Below, piece by piece: positions 1 to 8,393 of a DNA stretch of 64,000 nucleotides (its first letter is position 1; every line of letters begins with the position of its first letter). The DNA is taken from positions 558,001 to 622,000 of the forward strand of contig NZ_QUOQ01000003.1 in assembly GCF_003704105.1 (NCBI RefSeq), given 5' to 3'. The translations under genes were made by a program, and so were the position numbers. The notes under the pieces are model-generated. The model did not search any database, was not told the origin of the DNA, and saw nothing but the letters and a program-made list of their open reading frames with translations. This DNA comes from Brevundimonas lutea (GTDB lineage Bacteria; Pseudomonadota; Alphaproteobacteria; Caulobacterales; Caulobacteraceae).

Positions 1-2
1 CC

Positions 3-680
3 GGGTTGATCGGCTGCTATCTCCTGTTCCCGTTCATCCTGCGCGGCGTGACGAAGCTGGGTCCCTGGACCGCCCTGATCGGCATGATCGCGTTGTATCT
101 CGCCATCAATCAGCTGTGCTGGACCTTCCTCGGCTATCCCGTGTGGCAGATGCCGATGCACTACGGCTTCATCCGCATCCTGCCGCTGTTCGTGCTGGGC
201 ATGACCCTGGCATGGTTCGCTCAGAAGGTCTGGATAAACCCGCGTGTTGCCGGCTGGGTCGGCGTCGCCGCGGCGGCGGGCTTCTTCGCGCTCCAGGCCT
301 TCGACAAGCACGCTCTGCTTTCGCTGGTCTGCATCAGCCTGATCATCCTGGCCGCCGGCGCGGTGCCGGTGCGGCGACCGTCCAAGCTGGTCGAGCGCGC
401 CGCGCTGGTGTCCTTCTCCATGTTCATCACCAATGAGGTGGTGCGCATCTGGTGGTTCGGCTTCGGCAACATCGCCATCGACCGGCTGAACCTGTCCGAG
501 AGCGTGCAGTGGGCCATCTGGGGCGCGGGGGTGCTGGCCGCCTTCGCCTTCGCCTGGGCTTATCACCACCTGATCGACGCTCCGATGCAGGACCGGATCA
601 AGGCCTGGCTCAAGTCTCGCGCGCTGCGCCGCGGGCGGATCGCCCGGATCACCCAGCCGGTCGTGTCGCTGGAGGGATGA
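3..680 (+). CDS. Acyltransferase 3 family membrane protein, C-terminal part
   Basis: The reading frame is open from the left edge, so the start lies outside the window and only about 225 C-terminal residues are present. The visible part is a string of hydrophobic helices (at least six), separated by short basic loops, and ends in a basic cytoplasmic-looking tail. This is the pattern of the C-terminal half of acyltransferase-3 / OpgC-like integral membrane proteins, which move acyl groups onto periplasmic glycans or lipids. The catalytic His of the family lies in the N-terminal helices and cannot be checked here. The substrate is unknown. The family call rests on topology and general resemblance. 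Confidence 0.6.
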   Translation, partial: GLIGCYLLFPFILRGVTKLGPWTALIGMIALYLAINQLCWTFLGYPVWQMPMHYGFIRILPLFVLGMTLAWFAQKVWINPRVAGWVGVAAAAGFFALQAFDKHALLSLVCISLIILAAGAVPVRRPSKLVERAALVSFSMFITNEVVRIWWFGFGNIAIDRLNLSESVQWAIWGAGVLAAFAFAWAYHHLIDAPMQDRIKAWLKSRALRRGRIARITQPVVSLEG

Positions 681-736
681 GCCGGAACCGCCAAGCTGTG
701 CCGGCGTTCCTGAGCCACACTGTTCAGGAGGGTCTC

Positions 737-934
737 ATGGTCTCGAAACACAAGCGTGACGCGGTCTTCGCCGTCGCCATCCTCACCGTGGCGCTGGGCG
801 CCTCGGCCTGCGGCCGCACCATGGAGCAACGGGCCGCCACCGGCGCGCTCGGTGGCGCCGTGGTCGGTGGTCCGGTCGGCGCGGCCGTCGGCGGCGCGGC
901 CGGCGCGGTGGTCGGCAAGGCCCGCGGCGAGTAA
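737..934 (+). CDS. Small glycine-zipper protein, probable lipoprotein
   Basis: A 65-residue protein with a Lys/Arg-rich start, a hydrophobic segment and a Cys at residue 25 preceded by GASA, a lipobox-like site. After the Cys the sequence is almost entirely a Gly/Ala/Val repeat (GALGGAVVGGPVGAAVGGAA), the glycine-zipper pattern found in small envelope lipoproteins. A strong AGGAGG sequence about 5 nt upstream of the ATG supports this start over longer in-frame alternatives. It is probably exported and membrane-associated. No specific function can be given. Confidence 0.75.
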   Translation: MVSKHKRDAVFAVAILTVALGASACGRTMEQRAATGALGGAVVGGPVGAAVGGAAGAVVGKARGE

Positions 935-1065
935 CCCCCAACAGCCCGCGATCTTGATCGCGAGCTCGGAAAGCCCTAAGTCAAGGCCGCTCGGGCGACC
1001 CTCGGTCACCGGGCGGCCTCCGCACATCCGTCAAACATCGGCGCACGCTGCGCCAGCAAGGACCC

Positions 1066-1425
1066 ATGAGAGACCTCAAGCAAACCGGCTTCACTGATCG
1101 CCTGTCCGCCCAAGCCGAGGCCAAGAAGGCCCTGCTCGCGAAGTTCAAGCCGAAGCCAACGGTCACGGATCCGGAATTCGACAAACTTGCTGAAAAGCGC
1201 GCGGCTGAAAAGGAAGAGCTCCGTCGCCAGCACGAGCTCGCTAAGGCTGAGCAGCGCCGCGAGAAGGCCGAATCCGAAGCCGCCAAAATGGCTGTCCAAC
1301 AGGCTGCTCAGGACGCCATCGAAGCCGAGAAGCGCGCCGCTCGCAAGGAGCGCAAGCAGCTCACCAAGGAAGAACAGAAGGCCAAGCGCGACGCCCGCTA
1401 CGCCGCCCGCAAGGCGCGCCGCTAG
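1066..1425 (+). CDS. DUF6481-type charged helical protein
   Basis: A 119-residue protein made almost wholly of Lys, Arg, Glu and Ala, predicted to be one long charged helix or coiled coil with a very basic C-terminus (KRDARYAARKARR). The opening, with RDLKQTGFTDRL, matches the small alphaproteobacterial family I know as DUF6481. Its role is unknown; the basic tail could bind nucleic acid, but that is speculation. It is followed after three bases by the convergent ogt gene, so the two transcripts meet tail to tail. Confidence 0.75.
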   Translation: MRDLKQTGFTDRLSAQAEAKKALLAKFKPKPTVTDPEFDKLAEKRAAEKEELRRQHELAKAEQRREKAESEAAKMAVQQAAQDAIEAEKRAARKERKQLTKEEQKAKRDARYAARKARR

Positions 1426-1428
1426 GGT

Positions 1429-1977
1429 TCAGGCCGCCACGCGCCGCTCCGCCCATCGGCGCTCGTGGTCGAGCAGCCAGCGCTTGCGTTCGACTCCGCC
1501 GGCATAGCCGGTGAGCGCCCCAGACTTGCCGATGACCCGGTGACAGGGAACGATGATGCCTACGGGGTTCGAGCCGTTGGCCAGACCGACCGCCCGCACC
1601 GCCGTCGGCCGGCCGATGCGGGCCGCCAACCCGGCGTAGCTGTCGGTCTCGCCCACCCGGATCTCGGTGAGGGCGCGCCAGACGGACCGCTGGAAGTCCG
1701 TTCCGCCCGTGGCCCAGTGAACCGTCGACAAGGCCCCGGCCTCGCCGGCGAAGTATCGCTCCAGCACCACTACAATTTCAGCGGGCGGCGCACCGGCGAC
1801 CAGCGGCGTCGCGCCGTAGTGCAGCCGCATCAGCCGCCGCGTGCGGGACTCAAAATCGGCGAAGTCCAGGGCGCGAACCACGCCGGCCTCGTCGGTGACC
1901 AGCAACATGGCCCCCAGCGGCCCGTCGAGGCGGGTCAGGATCAGGGTTTCAGGCGTGTCATCATGCCGCGCGGTCAT
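1429..1977 (-). CDS. ogt: Methylated-DNA--protein-cysteine S-methyltransferase
   Basis: A 182-residue suicide repair enzyme that moves the methyl group from O6-methylguanine (and O4-methylthymine) in DNA onto its own cysteine. The C-terminal half carries the diagnostic PCHRVIG motif with the acceptor Cys at about residue 145, followed by the usual GYAGGVERKRWLLDHE stretch; the N-terminal half is the poorly conserved ribonuclease-like domain. The start overlaps the end of the upstream Ada/AlkA-type gene by 17 nt, so the two are almost certainly co-transcribed as an adaptive alkylation-response operon. Confidence 0.93.
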   Translation of the reverse strand: MTARHDDTPETLILTRLDGPLGAMLLVTDEAGVVRALDFADFESRTRRLMRLHYGATPLVAGAPPAEIVVVLERYFAGEAGALSTVHWATGGTDFQRSVWRALTEIRVGETDSYAGLAARIGRPTAVRAVGLANGSNPVGIIVPCHRVIGKSGALTGYAGGVERKRWLLDHERRWAERRVAA

Positions 1978-3067
1978 GGCGGGTCTCCGGGAAAATTGTC
2001 AGGGGATCTATGTCGGCGGCGGCAAGATGGGCCAGGGCATAGCCTCGCCAGGGCCGCCAGCTCTCTGCGCGCGCGATCAGGACGTCGTCAGTCGGGTCGG
2101 GCAGCCGATCCGAGGCGGGCGCATCCGGCTGATCCCAGTCCCCAACCACCCTGAGCCCCGGCCGCGCAGCCACCAGCGGCGCCAGCGCGGGATCGCGCGC
2201 CAGATCGGCGGCGATGGCGTCGGGGTCGGCCGCCAGGTCGAGCACCCGCCGCACCCGCGCCAGCACGCCCGGCAGTCCGCTCAGCCTGTCGATCCGGAAC
2301 CGAGCCTCAAGGTGGCCCGGACCACGAGGGACCACCGCCACCTCCCCCGCTCCCTCCGCCTCGTCGAATGAGCGAAGCCAAACTCCCGCCGCAACGCGCT
2401 CGCCGTGCGCTTGCAGCGCCGCCAGTATGGCAGGCCAGTCGTAGGGCTCGCGCACGGCCAGGCTCAGCACGATCGGCGCATCCGCCGACCGCTCGCCGGC
2501 CCGTCGCCGCCTCAGCGCAGCGGGTGGTCGTCCATACAAGTGCTGGAAGGTCTCGTTGAAACGTCGCACGCTGCCGAAACCGGAAGCCAGCGCCACTTCG
2601 GCCATCGGCAGGTCGCTGTCGTGGATCAGTTGTTTGGCCAGCAGCACCCGCCGGGTCTGGGCCACACTGACCGGCGCGGCGCCCAGGTGTTTGCGGAACA
2701 GTCGCCTGAGATGCCGCTCCCCGACCCCCAGCCGTCCGGCCAGGGCTCCGACGTCACCGCCATCCAGCGCGCCCTGCTCGATCAGGGCCAGGGCCCGCGA
2801 CACCGTATTCGACGTGCCCCGCCACGCCCCGAGTTCCGGCGCCGTCTCCGGCCGGCAGCGCAGACAGGCGCGAAATCCGGCCTCCTCCGCCCCCGCCGCG
2901 CTGGCGAAGAAGCGCATGTTGGCGGCCTTGGGCGTCCGCGCCGGGCAGATGGGGCGACAGTAGATGCCGGTCGAGGTCACCCCGGTGAAGAACCGGCCGT
3001 CCCACCGCGGGTCGCGCGCGATCACGGCCCTCAGGCAAGTCTCGAAGGGGGGAAGCGACGCGTCCAT
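1961..3067 (-). CDS. Ada-type methylation sensor/AraC regulator fused to a truncated AlkA domain
   Basis: A 368-residue multidomain protein. Residues 1-80 are the Ada zinc domain, with Cys37, Cys41, Cys68 and Cys71 in the order YCRPIC...CLRC; one of the first pair accepts methyl groups from DNA phosphotriesters. Residues about 85-190 are an AraC-type double helix-turn-helix. From about residue 195 the sequence follows AlkA (REPYDWPAILAAL..., then AARPGLRV), but it jumps from GDWD straight to PDAPASD and the final WRPWRGYALAHL helix. About 100 residues that form the helix-hairpin-helix glycosylase core are missing, while normal fusions are about 480-500 residues. The frame is intact, so sensing and transcription activation may survive while base excision is probably lost. 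Its likely targets are its own operon and ogt. Confidence 0.85.
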   Translation of the reverse strand: MDASLPPFETCLRAVIARDPRWDGRFFTGVTSTGIYCRPICPARTPKAANMRFFASAAGAEEAGFRACLRCRPETAPELGAWRGTSNTVSRALALIEQGALDGGDVGALAGRLGVGERHLRRLFRKHLGAAPVSVAQTRRVLLAKQLIHDSDLPMAEVALASGFGSVRRFNETFQHLYGRPPAALRRRRAGERSADAPIVLSLAVREPYDWPAILAALQAHGERVAAGVWLRSFDEAEGAGEVAVVPRGPGHLEARFRIDRLSGLPGVLARVRRVLDLAADPDAIAADLARDPALAPLVAARPGLRVVGDWDQPDAPASDRLPDPTDDVLIARAESWRPWRGYALAHLAAADIDPLTIFPETRHDRAA

Positions 3068-3126
3068 GGCCCAGAGGATGCGCCGCCTCCGTGATCATGT
3101 CTCGCGGTTTTCGGACCTGGATGGGA

Positions 3127-4212
3127 TCAGCGGCGACCGACCAGCATCCGCGCCGCGTTCGCCACCATCGATCCCGCTGCCTCGGCGGTCGCCGCGATGG
3201 CGATGATCGTGAGAATCCCAGGAATGTTCCAGAATTCACCGCGGGCCATGCCTTCCAGCCGTATGACGAGTCCGTCGATCCCCTCAAACCGGATCAGGGG
3301 CGCCAGGGCCGAACCGGTCCAGACCCAGGCGAAGATGGCCAGCCGCGCGGCCGCGAACACGAACTCGCCCGCCGCCACCCCGCGCACGTGGCGAGGATCA
3401 CCGGGCCGCGCCCCCACCCGGGCAAGGTGAAACACCATCCGCGCCAGCAGATAGGCGAAGATCGGCCAGAACAGCGCCTCGACCATGGAGACGACGATGG
3501 GCCTGTAGTCGATCCCGCCGACCACGGCGCCGAGGTCTCGCGGTGTCACGCCGCCGATGTCCAGGGCGGCCGTCCACCACAGGAAGACGATCAGCGTCCA
3601 GGCCGCCGCGATCATCGCCGCCCCGGCGGGCGACGGGAAGTCCCGAGCCGCGGCCTCCGCGCGTTTCCCCGACGCCGATGCGGCGCGCTCCCAGGCGTCG
3701 CGCTCGAATCGCGTCACCTCGAACAGCGCCAGATCCTCGACCCGCCATCTGTCCATGAAGCTGGGCAGGCGCGGCTGACGCTCCAGGATGAAGCCGGCGA
3801 CGGTCGCCAGGCCGATCAGCGTGATCCCGCCGGTGAACACGTCATGGAAGAAGTGGCCGATGGCGCGTCCGACGCTGACCTCGCCCAGCACCACCTGAAC
3901 CACCGCGCCGATGGCCGATACGGCCGCCAGCAGCATCAGCCCGGCCTTCACCGCGAACAGCCACCACGGATAGAGCGTCGGCCCCACCAGAGCGTCCGGT
4001 CCCTTGGCGTAACGCGCGGCCACCACCAGCGGGTGGCCGACCTCGCGCAGGATTTCCAGCTGCTCGGCCTCGGTCAGCGGACGGCCCAGGGCCTCCTCTC
4101 GCGCCTCGAACCGGCTCAGGATCAGGTCGCGCAATTCGGCGACGATGTCGTCGCGCTCCTCGGCGGGCAGTTGGGCCGCCACGGCCTTCAGATAACGATC
4201 AATCAGGTCCAT
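3127..4212 (-). CDS. HAAS-domain multi-pass membrane protein
   Basis: A 361-residue protein. The first 70 residues resemble the HAAS (DUF1700-like) cytoplasmic helical domain found next to PadR regulators: LIDRYLKAVAAQLPAEERDD, then an acidic LREVGHP element. About six hydrophobic segments follow, with a charged cytoplasmic loop in the middle. The ATG chosen lies 14 nt after the stop of the upstream padR gene; longer frames would run into padR. Gene pairs of this type usually place the membrane protein under the control of its PadR partner. Substrate and function are unknown. Confidence 0.75.
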   Translation of the reverse strand: MDLIDRYLKAVAAQLPAEERDDIVAELRDLILSRFEAREEALGRPLTEAEQLEILREVGHPLVVAARYAKGPDALVGPTLYPWWLFAVKAGLMLLAAVSAIGAVVQVVLGEVSVGRAIGHFFHDVFTGGITLIGLATVAGFILERQPRLPSFMDRWRVEDLALFEVTRFERDAWERAASASGKRAEAAARDFPSPAGAAMIAAAWTLIVFLWWTAALDIGGVTPRDLGAVVGGIDYRPIVVSMVEALFWPIFAYLLARMVFHLARVGARPGDPRHVRGVAAGEFVFAAARLAIFAWVWTGSALAPLIRFEGIDGLVIRLEGMARGEFWNIPGILTIIAIAATAEAAGSMVANAARMLVGRR

Positions 4213-4226
4213 CTTGGTCAGCCCCT

Positions 4227-4559
4227 TCACAGCATCTTGTCGAGCGAGGCGCCGATGGCGCGCCACTCGGTTGTCAGGGCGGCCAGCATCGCCTCCCCCG
4301 GCGCCGACAGGCGGTAGAAGCGCTTCCTTCGCTTCTCCTCTTCGCGCCATTCGCTGGTCAGCAGTCCCTGGCTCTCCAGCCGCCGCAGCAGCGGATAGAG
4401 GGTCGATTCCTCGATCTCGAGCCCGTCGTCCGAGAGGGCCTGGCGCAGGGTGTAGCCGTAGCGCTCCTCGCGCAGCCGCGAGAGCACGGCCAGCACCAGC
4501 GAGCCGCGGCGCAGTTCCAGCCTCAGGCTTTCAAACAGGTCGGGATCGAACTCGGCCAA
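4227..4559 (-). CDS. PadR family transcriptional regulator
   Basis: A 110-residue winged-helix regulator. The PadR signature is clear: LRRGSLVLAVLSRL, then YGYTLRQAL, ESTLYPLLRRLESQGL, and the wing with REEEKRRKRFYRLS. The most likely start is TTG, because the frame has no ATG and the region just upstream holds an operator-like inverted repeat. PadR proteins are dimeric repressors released by small molecules or phenolics. It precedes and probably controls the HAAS-domain membrane gene, with which it forms an operon. Confidence 0.88.
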   Translation of the reverse strand: MAEFDPDLFESLRLELRRGSLVLAVLSRLREERYGYTLRQALSDDGLEIEESTLYPLLRRLESQGLLTSEWREEEKRRKRFYRLSAPGEAMLAALTTEWRAIGASLDKML

Positions 4560-4587
4560 GACTTGCTGTCCATCACATAGTGTGTGC

Positions 4588-4611
4588 CATACAGTGTATG
4601 CGACATACTGT
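4588..4611. promoter_or_regulatory. Inverted repeats upstream of padR, putative operator
   Basis: Just upstream of the padR start lie overlapping inverted repeats: CATACAGTGTATG (arms CATAC/GTATG) and ACAGTN11ACTGT, with a further ACATAGTGT half-site at 4575-4583. The stretch is clearly more AT-rich than its surroundings. PadR repressors bind palindromes with ATGT/ACAT arms in their own promoters, and GACATAC and ACATAG here fit that type. Autoregulation is inferred from position and symmetry only. Confidence 0.5.
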
Positions 4612-4678
4612 GCGGCGCCGTCAAGTCGGACGTCGGCGTCTCAGGAAACTAGGGGCGTCCGGCGTGCGGACCTTGGCC

Positions 4679-5299
4679 TCAGAGACCCGCCTTCGCCGCC
4701 GGACGGGCGCGCATCGCCTCCATCCAGCGATTGAGGTTTTCCAGCTCGGCCGGCGGCCGGTATTTCACCAGTCGGGCGAAGTCGATGCCGACGATGGCCA
4801 CGATGTCGGCGATGGTGATCCGGTCGCAGGCGATAAAGTCGCGTCCCTCCAGCCGCCGGTCCAGCGTGCCCATGAAGCGCTCGGCCGCCAGCTTGTTGTA
4901 CTCCGCCAGAGCCGGCAGCTGCTGCGCCTCCAGCACCGCCAGGGCCGGGTGGGAATGGCGCACGTTCAGCATGATCGGATTGGCCAGATAGAACTCGCAG
5001 CGGCGGGTCCACATCTCGATCCAGGCCTGCTCCTTGGGATCGATCCCGAACAGGTTCGGCTCGGGATACAGCGCCTCGAGATAGCGGCCGATGGCCACCG
5101 ATTCGGAGATCACCGTGCCGTCGTCCAGCTCCAGGGCGGGCACATGCGGCACGCCGACCTTGGCGCGATAGGCCTTGGTGCGGTGGTCGCCGGCCATGAT
5201 GTCGATCGGCACGATCTCGATGTCATCGACACCCTTCTCGGCCATGACCCAGCGAACCCGGCGGGGGTTCGGCGCGCGGACGGAATCGTACAGCTTCAT
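4679..5299 (-). CDS. Glutathione S-transferase family protein
   Basis: A 206-residue cytosolic GST-like enzyme. The N-terminal thioredoxin-fold domain starts MKLYDS and contains the cis-proline element GVPHVPAL and the glutathione-binding ESVAIGRYLE motif (cf. E-S-x-A-I). Residues from about 88 form the all-helical domain, with DRITIADI in the position of the conserved N-capping box. It would conjugate glutathione to electrophiles or act as a peroxidase or isomerase; the exact substrate cannot be told. It stands alone on the minus strand behind the transporter gene, about 30 nt away. Confidence 0.88.
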   Translation of the reverse strand: MKLYDSVRAPNPRRVRWVMAEKGVDDIEIVPIDIMAGDHRTKAYRAKVGVPHVPALELDDGTVISESVAIGRYLEALYPEPNLFGIDPKEQAWIEMWTRRCEFYLANPIMLNVRHSHPALAVLEAQQLPALAEYNKLAAERFMGTLDRRLEGRDFIACDRITIADIVAIVGIDFARLVKYRPPAELENLNRWMEAMRARPAAKAGL

Positions 5300-5329
5300 C
5301 GACCGTCTCCGTTGTCTTTGGCTATGCAG

Positions 5330-6604
5330 TTAGGTGCCGAACACCGCCCCCGGCAAGGCCCCGACCACCGCCGCGCTCATCAGGGTCGCCAGAAAGCCGG
5401 CGAACAGCGCCTTCCACACCATGTCGAGCACCATCTGACGCCGCTCGGGCATCAGCACCGACAGGCCCGTCACGGTGATGCCCACCGAGCCGATATTGGC
5501 GAAGCCGCAGACCGCATAGGTCATCAGCATTCGGGTGCGCTCGCTCATCTCGCCGGCCGGGATGTTTCCAAGCTCGATGAAGGCCACGAACTCGGTCAGG
5601 GTCAGCTTGACGCCCAGAAGCCAGCCGGCCCGCCCCGCCTCGGACCACTCGACACCGATCAGCCAGGCCACCGGCGCGAACAGCCAGCCCAGCACCCGCT
5701 CTACCGTCACCGGCCCATCGAACAGCCAGAAGCCGCCCAGCATGACGTTGACCAGGGCGACCAGAGCCACGAACACGATCAGCACCGCCGAGATGTTCAG
5801 CACCACCATCAGGCCGTCGGCCGTGCCCTTGACGATGGCGTCGATGGCCGAGTCGTACTTGAGGTCGGAATCGTAGTCGGCGTGCGCCCCGCCCTCCCCG
5901 GGCGTCTCGGGGATGATGATCCGGGCCAGAAGGATGCCCGCCGGGGCCGAGACGATCGAGGCGACCAGCACATGGCCCGCCGCATTGGGCAGCACCGGCC
6001 CCAGGATGGTCGCATAGGCCACCATGGTCGACCCGGCCACGGTCGCCAGCCCGACCACCATCATAAGGAAGACCTCGGACCGGGTCAGCTTGTCGAGATA
6101 GGCGCGGATCACGATCGGGCTCTCGATCATGCCCAGGAAGATATTGGCCGCCACCGCCAGGGCCGAGGCCCCGCCCAGCCCCATGGTCCGCTGGAACAGC
6201 AGGCCGAAGCCGCGCGTGATCCACTTCAGGATCTTCCAGTGCCACAGCAGCGCCGACAGGGCCGAGATCACCAGGATCAGCGGCAGCACCTCAAAGGCGA
6301 AGACGAACAGGGCCGGCTGGTTCTGAACCACATAGGGCTGCTCGCCGCCGGCCAGATAGCCGAAGATGAACTGGGTGCCGCGCCGCGTCGCCGTCGCCAG
6401 GCCGTCGACGGCCCCGGTAATGGCGTTCAGCACCACCGCGCTGCCCGGCACGCCGAACACCAGCAACACGAGCGCCGCCTGCACCAGCACCGCGCCGATC
6501 GCCAGCTTCCAAGGAAACGCGCGCCGGTTCTCACTGACCGCCCAGCAGGCGCCCACGATGACGGCCAGGCCCAGCAGACTCTGCAGGTTCAGGATGTTCG
6601 GCAT
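5330..6604 (-). CDS. Concentrative nucleoside transporter, NupC/CNT family
   Basis: A 424-residue inner-membrane protein, of usual length for bacterial CNT transporters, with about 8-10 hydrophobic segments. The core GVKLTLTEFVAFIELGN matches the family motif G-x-K-x-x-x-N-E-F-x-A, and a late stretch FANIGSVGITVTGLSVLMPE matches the conserved C-terminal region. CNT proteins import nucleosides with Na+ or H+. A large hydrophilic insertion around residues 205-230 (EGGAHADYDSDLKYDSAIDA) is also seen in other alphaproteobacterial members. It lies between ilvE and the GST gene, on the same strand, without obvious functional linkage. Confidence 0.88.
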   Translation of the reverse strand: MPNILNLQSLLGLAVIVGACWAVSENRRAFPWKLAIGAVLVQAALVLLVFGVPGSAVVLNAITGAVDGLATATRRGTQFIFGYLAGGEQPYVVQNQPALFVFAFEVLPLILVISALSALLWHWKILKWITRGFGLLFQRTMGLGGASALAVAANIFLGMIESPIVIRAYLDKLTRSEVFLMMVVGLATVAGSTMVAYATILGPVLPNAAGHVLVASIVSAPAGILLARIIIPETPGEGGAHADYDSDLKYDSAIDAIVKGTADGLMVVLNISAVLIVFVALVALVNVMLGGFWLFDGPVTVERVLGWLFAPVAWLIGVEWSEAGRAGWLLGVKLTLTEFVAFIELGNIPAGEMSERTRMLMTYAVCGFANIGSVGITVTGLSVLMPERRQMVLDMVWKALFAGFLATLMSAAVVGALPGAVFGT

Positions 6605-6681
6605 GCGGCCCCCGCCCGGCTCATCCGCCGGTCAGCGATCCTTGAAGGCGACCCCGGCGCTATTGGCAAGCGCCTTCGCGC

Positions 6682-7560
6682 TCACCTCATCCGACGCACC
6701 AGACGGCCGTAGTCCTCCATCAGACCCAGGCTCAGGTCCGCCGGCGTGAAGCCGTATTCGCCGATGGCGCTGACCGGAGTGACCTCGGCGGCCGTGCCGG
6801 TCAGGAAGCATTCGGTGAAGCCGGCCAGTTCTTCGGGGCGGATGTCGCGGACCTTGACCTCGATCCCCTTGGCGCGGGCCATCTCGATGATCGTGCGCCG
6901 GGTGATGCCGTCGAGGATGGAGTCGACCGTGGGGGTGTGCAGCACGCCGTCCTGAACGAAGAAGACATTGGCGCCGGTGGCCTCGGCGACATAGCCGCGC
7001 CAGTCCAGCATCATGGCGTCGGAGAAGCCGTTTCGCTCGGCGGCCATCTTGGACATGGTGCAGATCATGTAGAGACCGGCCGCCTTGGCCGCTGTCGGCG
7101 CTGTCATCGGATCGGGGCGGCGCCAGCGCGCCCACTCCAGGCGGATGCCCTTGGCCTTGGTTTCGGGATCGAAATAGCTGGGCCAGTCCCAGACGGCGAT
7201 GGCGACATGGACCTTGCCATTGGCGGCCGAGACGCTGACCTGCTCCGGCCCGCGATAGGCGACCGGCCGGACGTAGCAGTCCGAGAGTCCCATCTTCTCG
7301 CAGGTCGCCTTGCAGGCCTCGTCGATCTCGGCGACCGTATAGGGCAGCTCGAAATCCAGCAGATTCGCCGAGCGCTGGAGGCGTTCGGAGTGTTCCGTCA
7401 ACTTGAAGATTTCGCCGCCGTACATACGCTCGCCTTCGAAGACCGAAGTGCCGTAATGAAGGGCGTGGGTCAGGACGTGAGTCTTGGCTTCGCGCCACGG
7501 GACGAAGTCGCCGTCCATCCAGATCCAGCCGTCGCGGTCGTCGAAGGGAACAAACGCCAT
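6682..7560 (-). CDS. ilvE: Branched-chain amino acid aminotransferase
   Basis: A 292-residue class IV PLP-dependent aminotransferase that makes the last step of Val, Leu and Ile synthesis, or the first step of their breakdown. Key parts are THALHYGTSVFEGERMY near residue 31-47, the PLP-binding Lys159 in PTAAKAAGLY, and the GxxAEATGANVFFV stretch followed by ITRRTIIEMA. Length and start (ATG) fit E. coli IlvE. The related D-amino acid aminotransferases and ADC lyase share the fold, but the FEGERMYGG opening favours a branched-chain enzyme. It is divergent from the two-component system upstream. Confidence 0.9.
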   Translation of the reverse strand: MAFVPFDDRDGWIWMDGDFVPWREAKTHVLTHALHYGTSVFEGERMYGGEIFKLTEHSERLQRSANLLDFELPYTVAEIDEACKATCEKMGLSDCYVRPVAYRGPEQVSVSAANGKVHVAIAVWDWPSYFDPETKAKGIRLEWARWRRPDPMTAPTAAKAAGLYMICTMSKMAAERNGFSDAMMLDWRGYVAEATGANVFFVQDGVLHTPTVDSILDGITRRTIIEMARAKGIEVKVRDIRPEELAGFTECFLTGTAAEVTPVSAIGEYGFTPADLSLGLMEDYGRLVRRMR

Positions 7561-7648
7561 TGATGCCTCTCACCAGCCCTAGCTCACGGCCAAGCCCGAC
7601 GCTTAGACCGACGCGGGCCCTTCGCGTCAACGCCGGGGCGGTTGGCGC

Positions 7649-8392
7649 ATGAGCGAGATGCGTTCGTCCCATCGGCCATCGGGCCGGTCCGGACCGGTAG
7701 CGGCGCCGGGCCCCTCGCGCCATCTGCTGATCGTCGACGACGACGATCGCATCCGCGAGCTGCTCAAGGAGTATCTGACCCGCGAGGGCTATCGCACCAC
7801 CGGCGCCGCCCACGCCGAGGCGGCCAAGCGGCTGCTGGAGTTGCTGGAGTTCGACCTGGTGGTGCTGGACGTCATGATGCCGGGTGAGAGCGGCTTTGAC
7901 CTGACCAGCTGGGTCCGGGCCAAGGCCGAGACCTCGCGCACGCCTGTGCTGCTGCTGACCGCCAAGGGCGATCCGGACGACCGGATCGAAGGGCTGTCGC
8001 GCGGGGCCGACGACTATATGTCCAAGCCCTTCGACCCCCGCGAACTCGCCCTGAGGATCGAAGCCATCCTGCGTCGTACGGGCGGCAAGCCGCTGGTAGC
8101 CAAGGAGGTGCGGCTGGGTGCGGCCACCTTTGACCTGGAGCGCATCGAGCTGAGCCGCGACGGCGCGCCCCTGCGCCTGACCGAGGCGGAAGGGCAGTTG
8201 CTCAGGACCCTGGCGATCAACGCTCACGCCCCGGTCGAGCGTATGGCCCTGGCCTCGAATACGGCCGACATCACCGGCCGCGCCGTGGACGTTCAGGTGA
8301 CCCGCCTGCGCCGCAAGCTGGAGACGGACCCCAAGAACCCCCGCTATCTCCAGACCGTGCGCGGCGTCGGCTACATGCTGGCGCCCGACTGA
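7649..8392 (+). CDS. OmpR family response regulator
   Basis: A 247-residue regulator. An unusual Ser/Pro-rich leader of about 23 residues precedes the receiver domain (HLLIVDDDDRIR). The phospho-acceptor is Asp74 in VVLDVMMPGESG, and the conserved Lys lies in YMSKPFDPREL. The C-terminal winged-helix domain ends in the DNA-binding LRRKLETDPKNPRYLQTVRG, typical of OmpR/PhoB proteins. The histidine kinase gene follows after a single base, so the pair is translated together. The target genes cannot be read from the sequence. It resembles the OmpR/PetR branch found in alphaproteobacteria. Confidence 0.93.
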   Translation: MSEMRSSHRPSGRSGPVAAPGPSRHLLIVDDDDRIRELLKEYLTREGYRTTGAAHAEAAKRLLELLEFDLVVLDVMMPGESGFDLTSWVRAKAETSRTPVLLLTAKGDPDDRIEGLSRGADDYMSKPFDPRELALRIEAILRRTGGKPLVAKEVRLGAATFDLERIELSRDGAPLRLTEAEGQLLRTLAINAHAPVERMALASNTADITGRAVDVQVTRLRRKLETDPKNPRYLQTVRGVGYMLAPD

Positions 8393-8393
8393 G

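Noticed and set aside
4214..6712. An 832-codon plus-strand frame across padR, GST and the transporter
   Set aside because: It crosses three well-supported minus-strand genes and has low-complexity Gln/His/Arg content.
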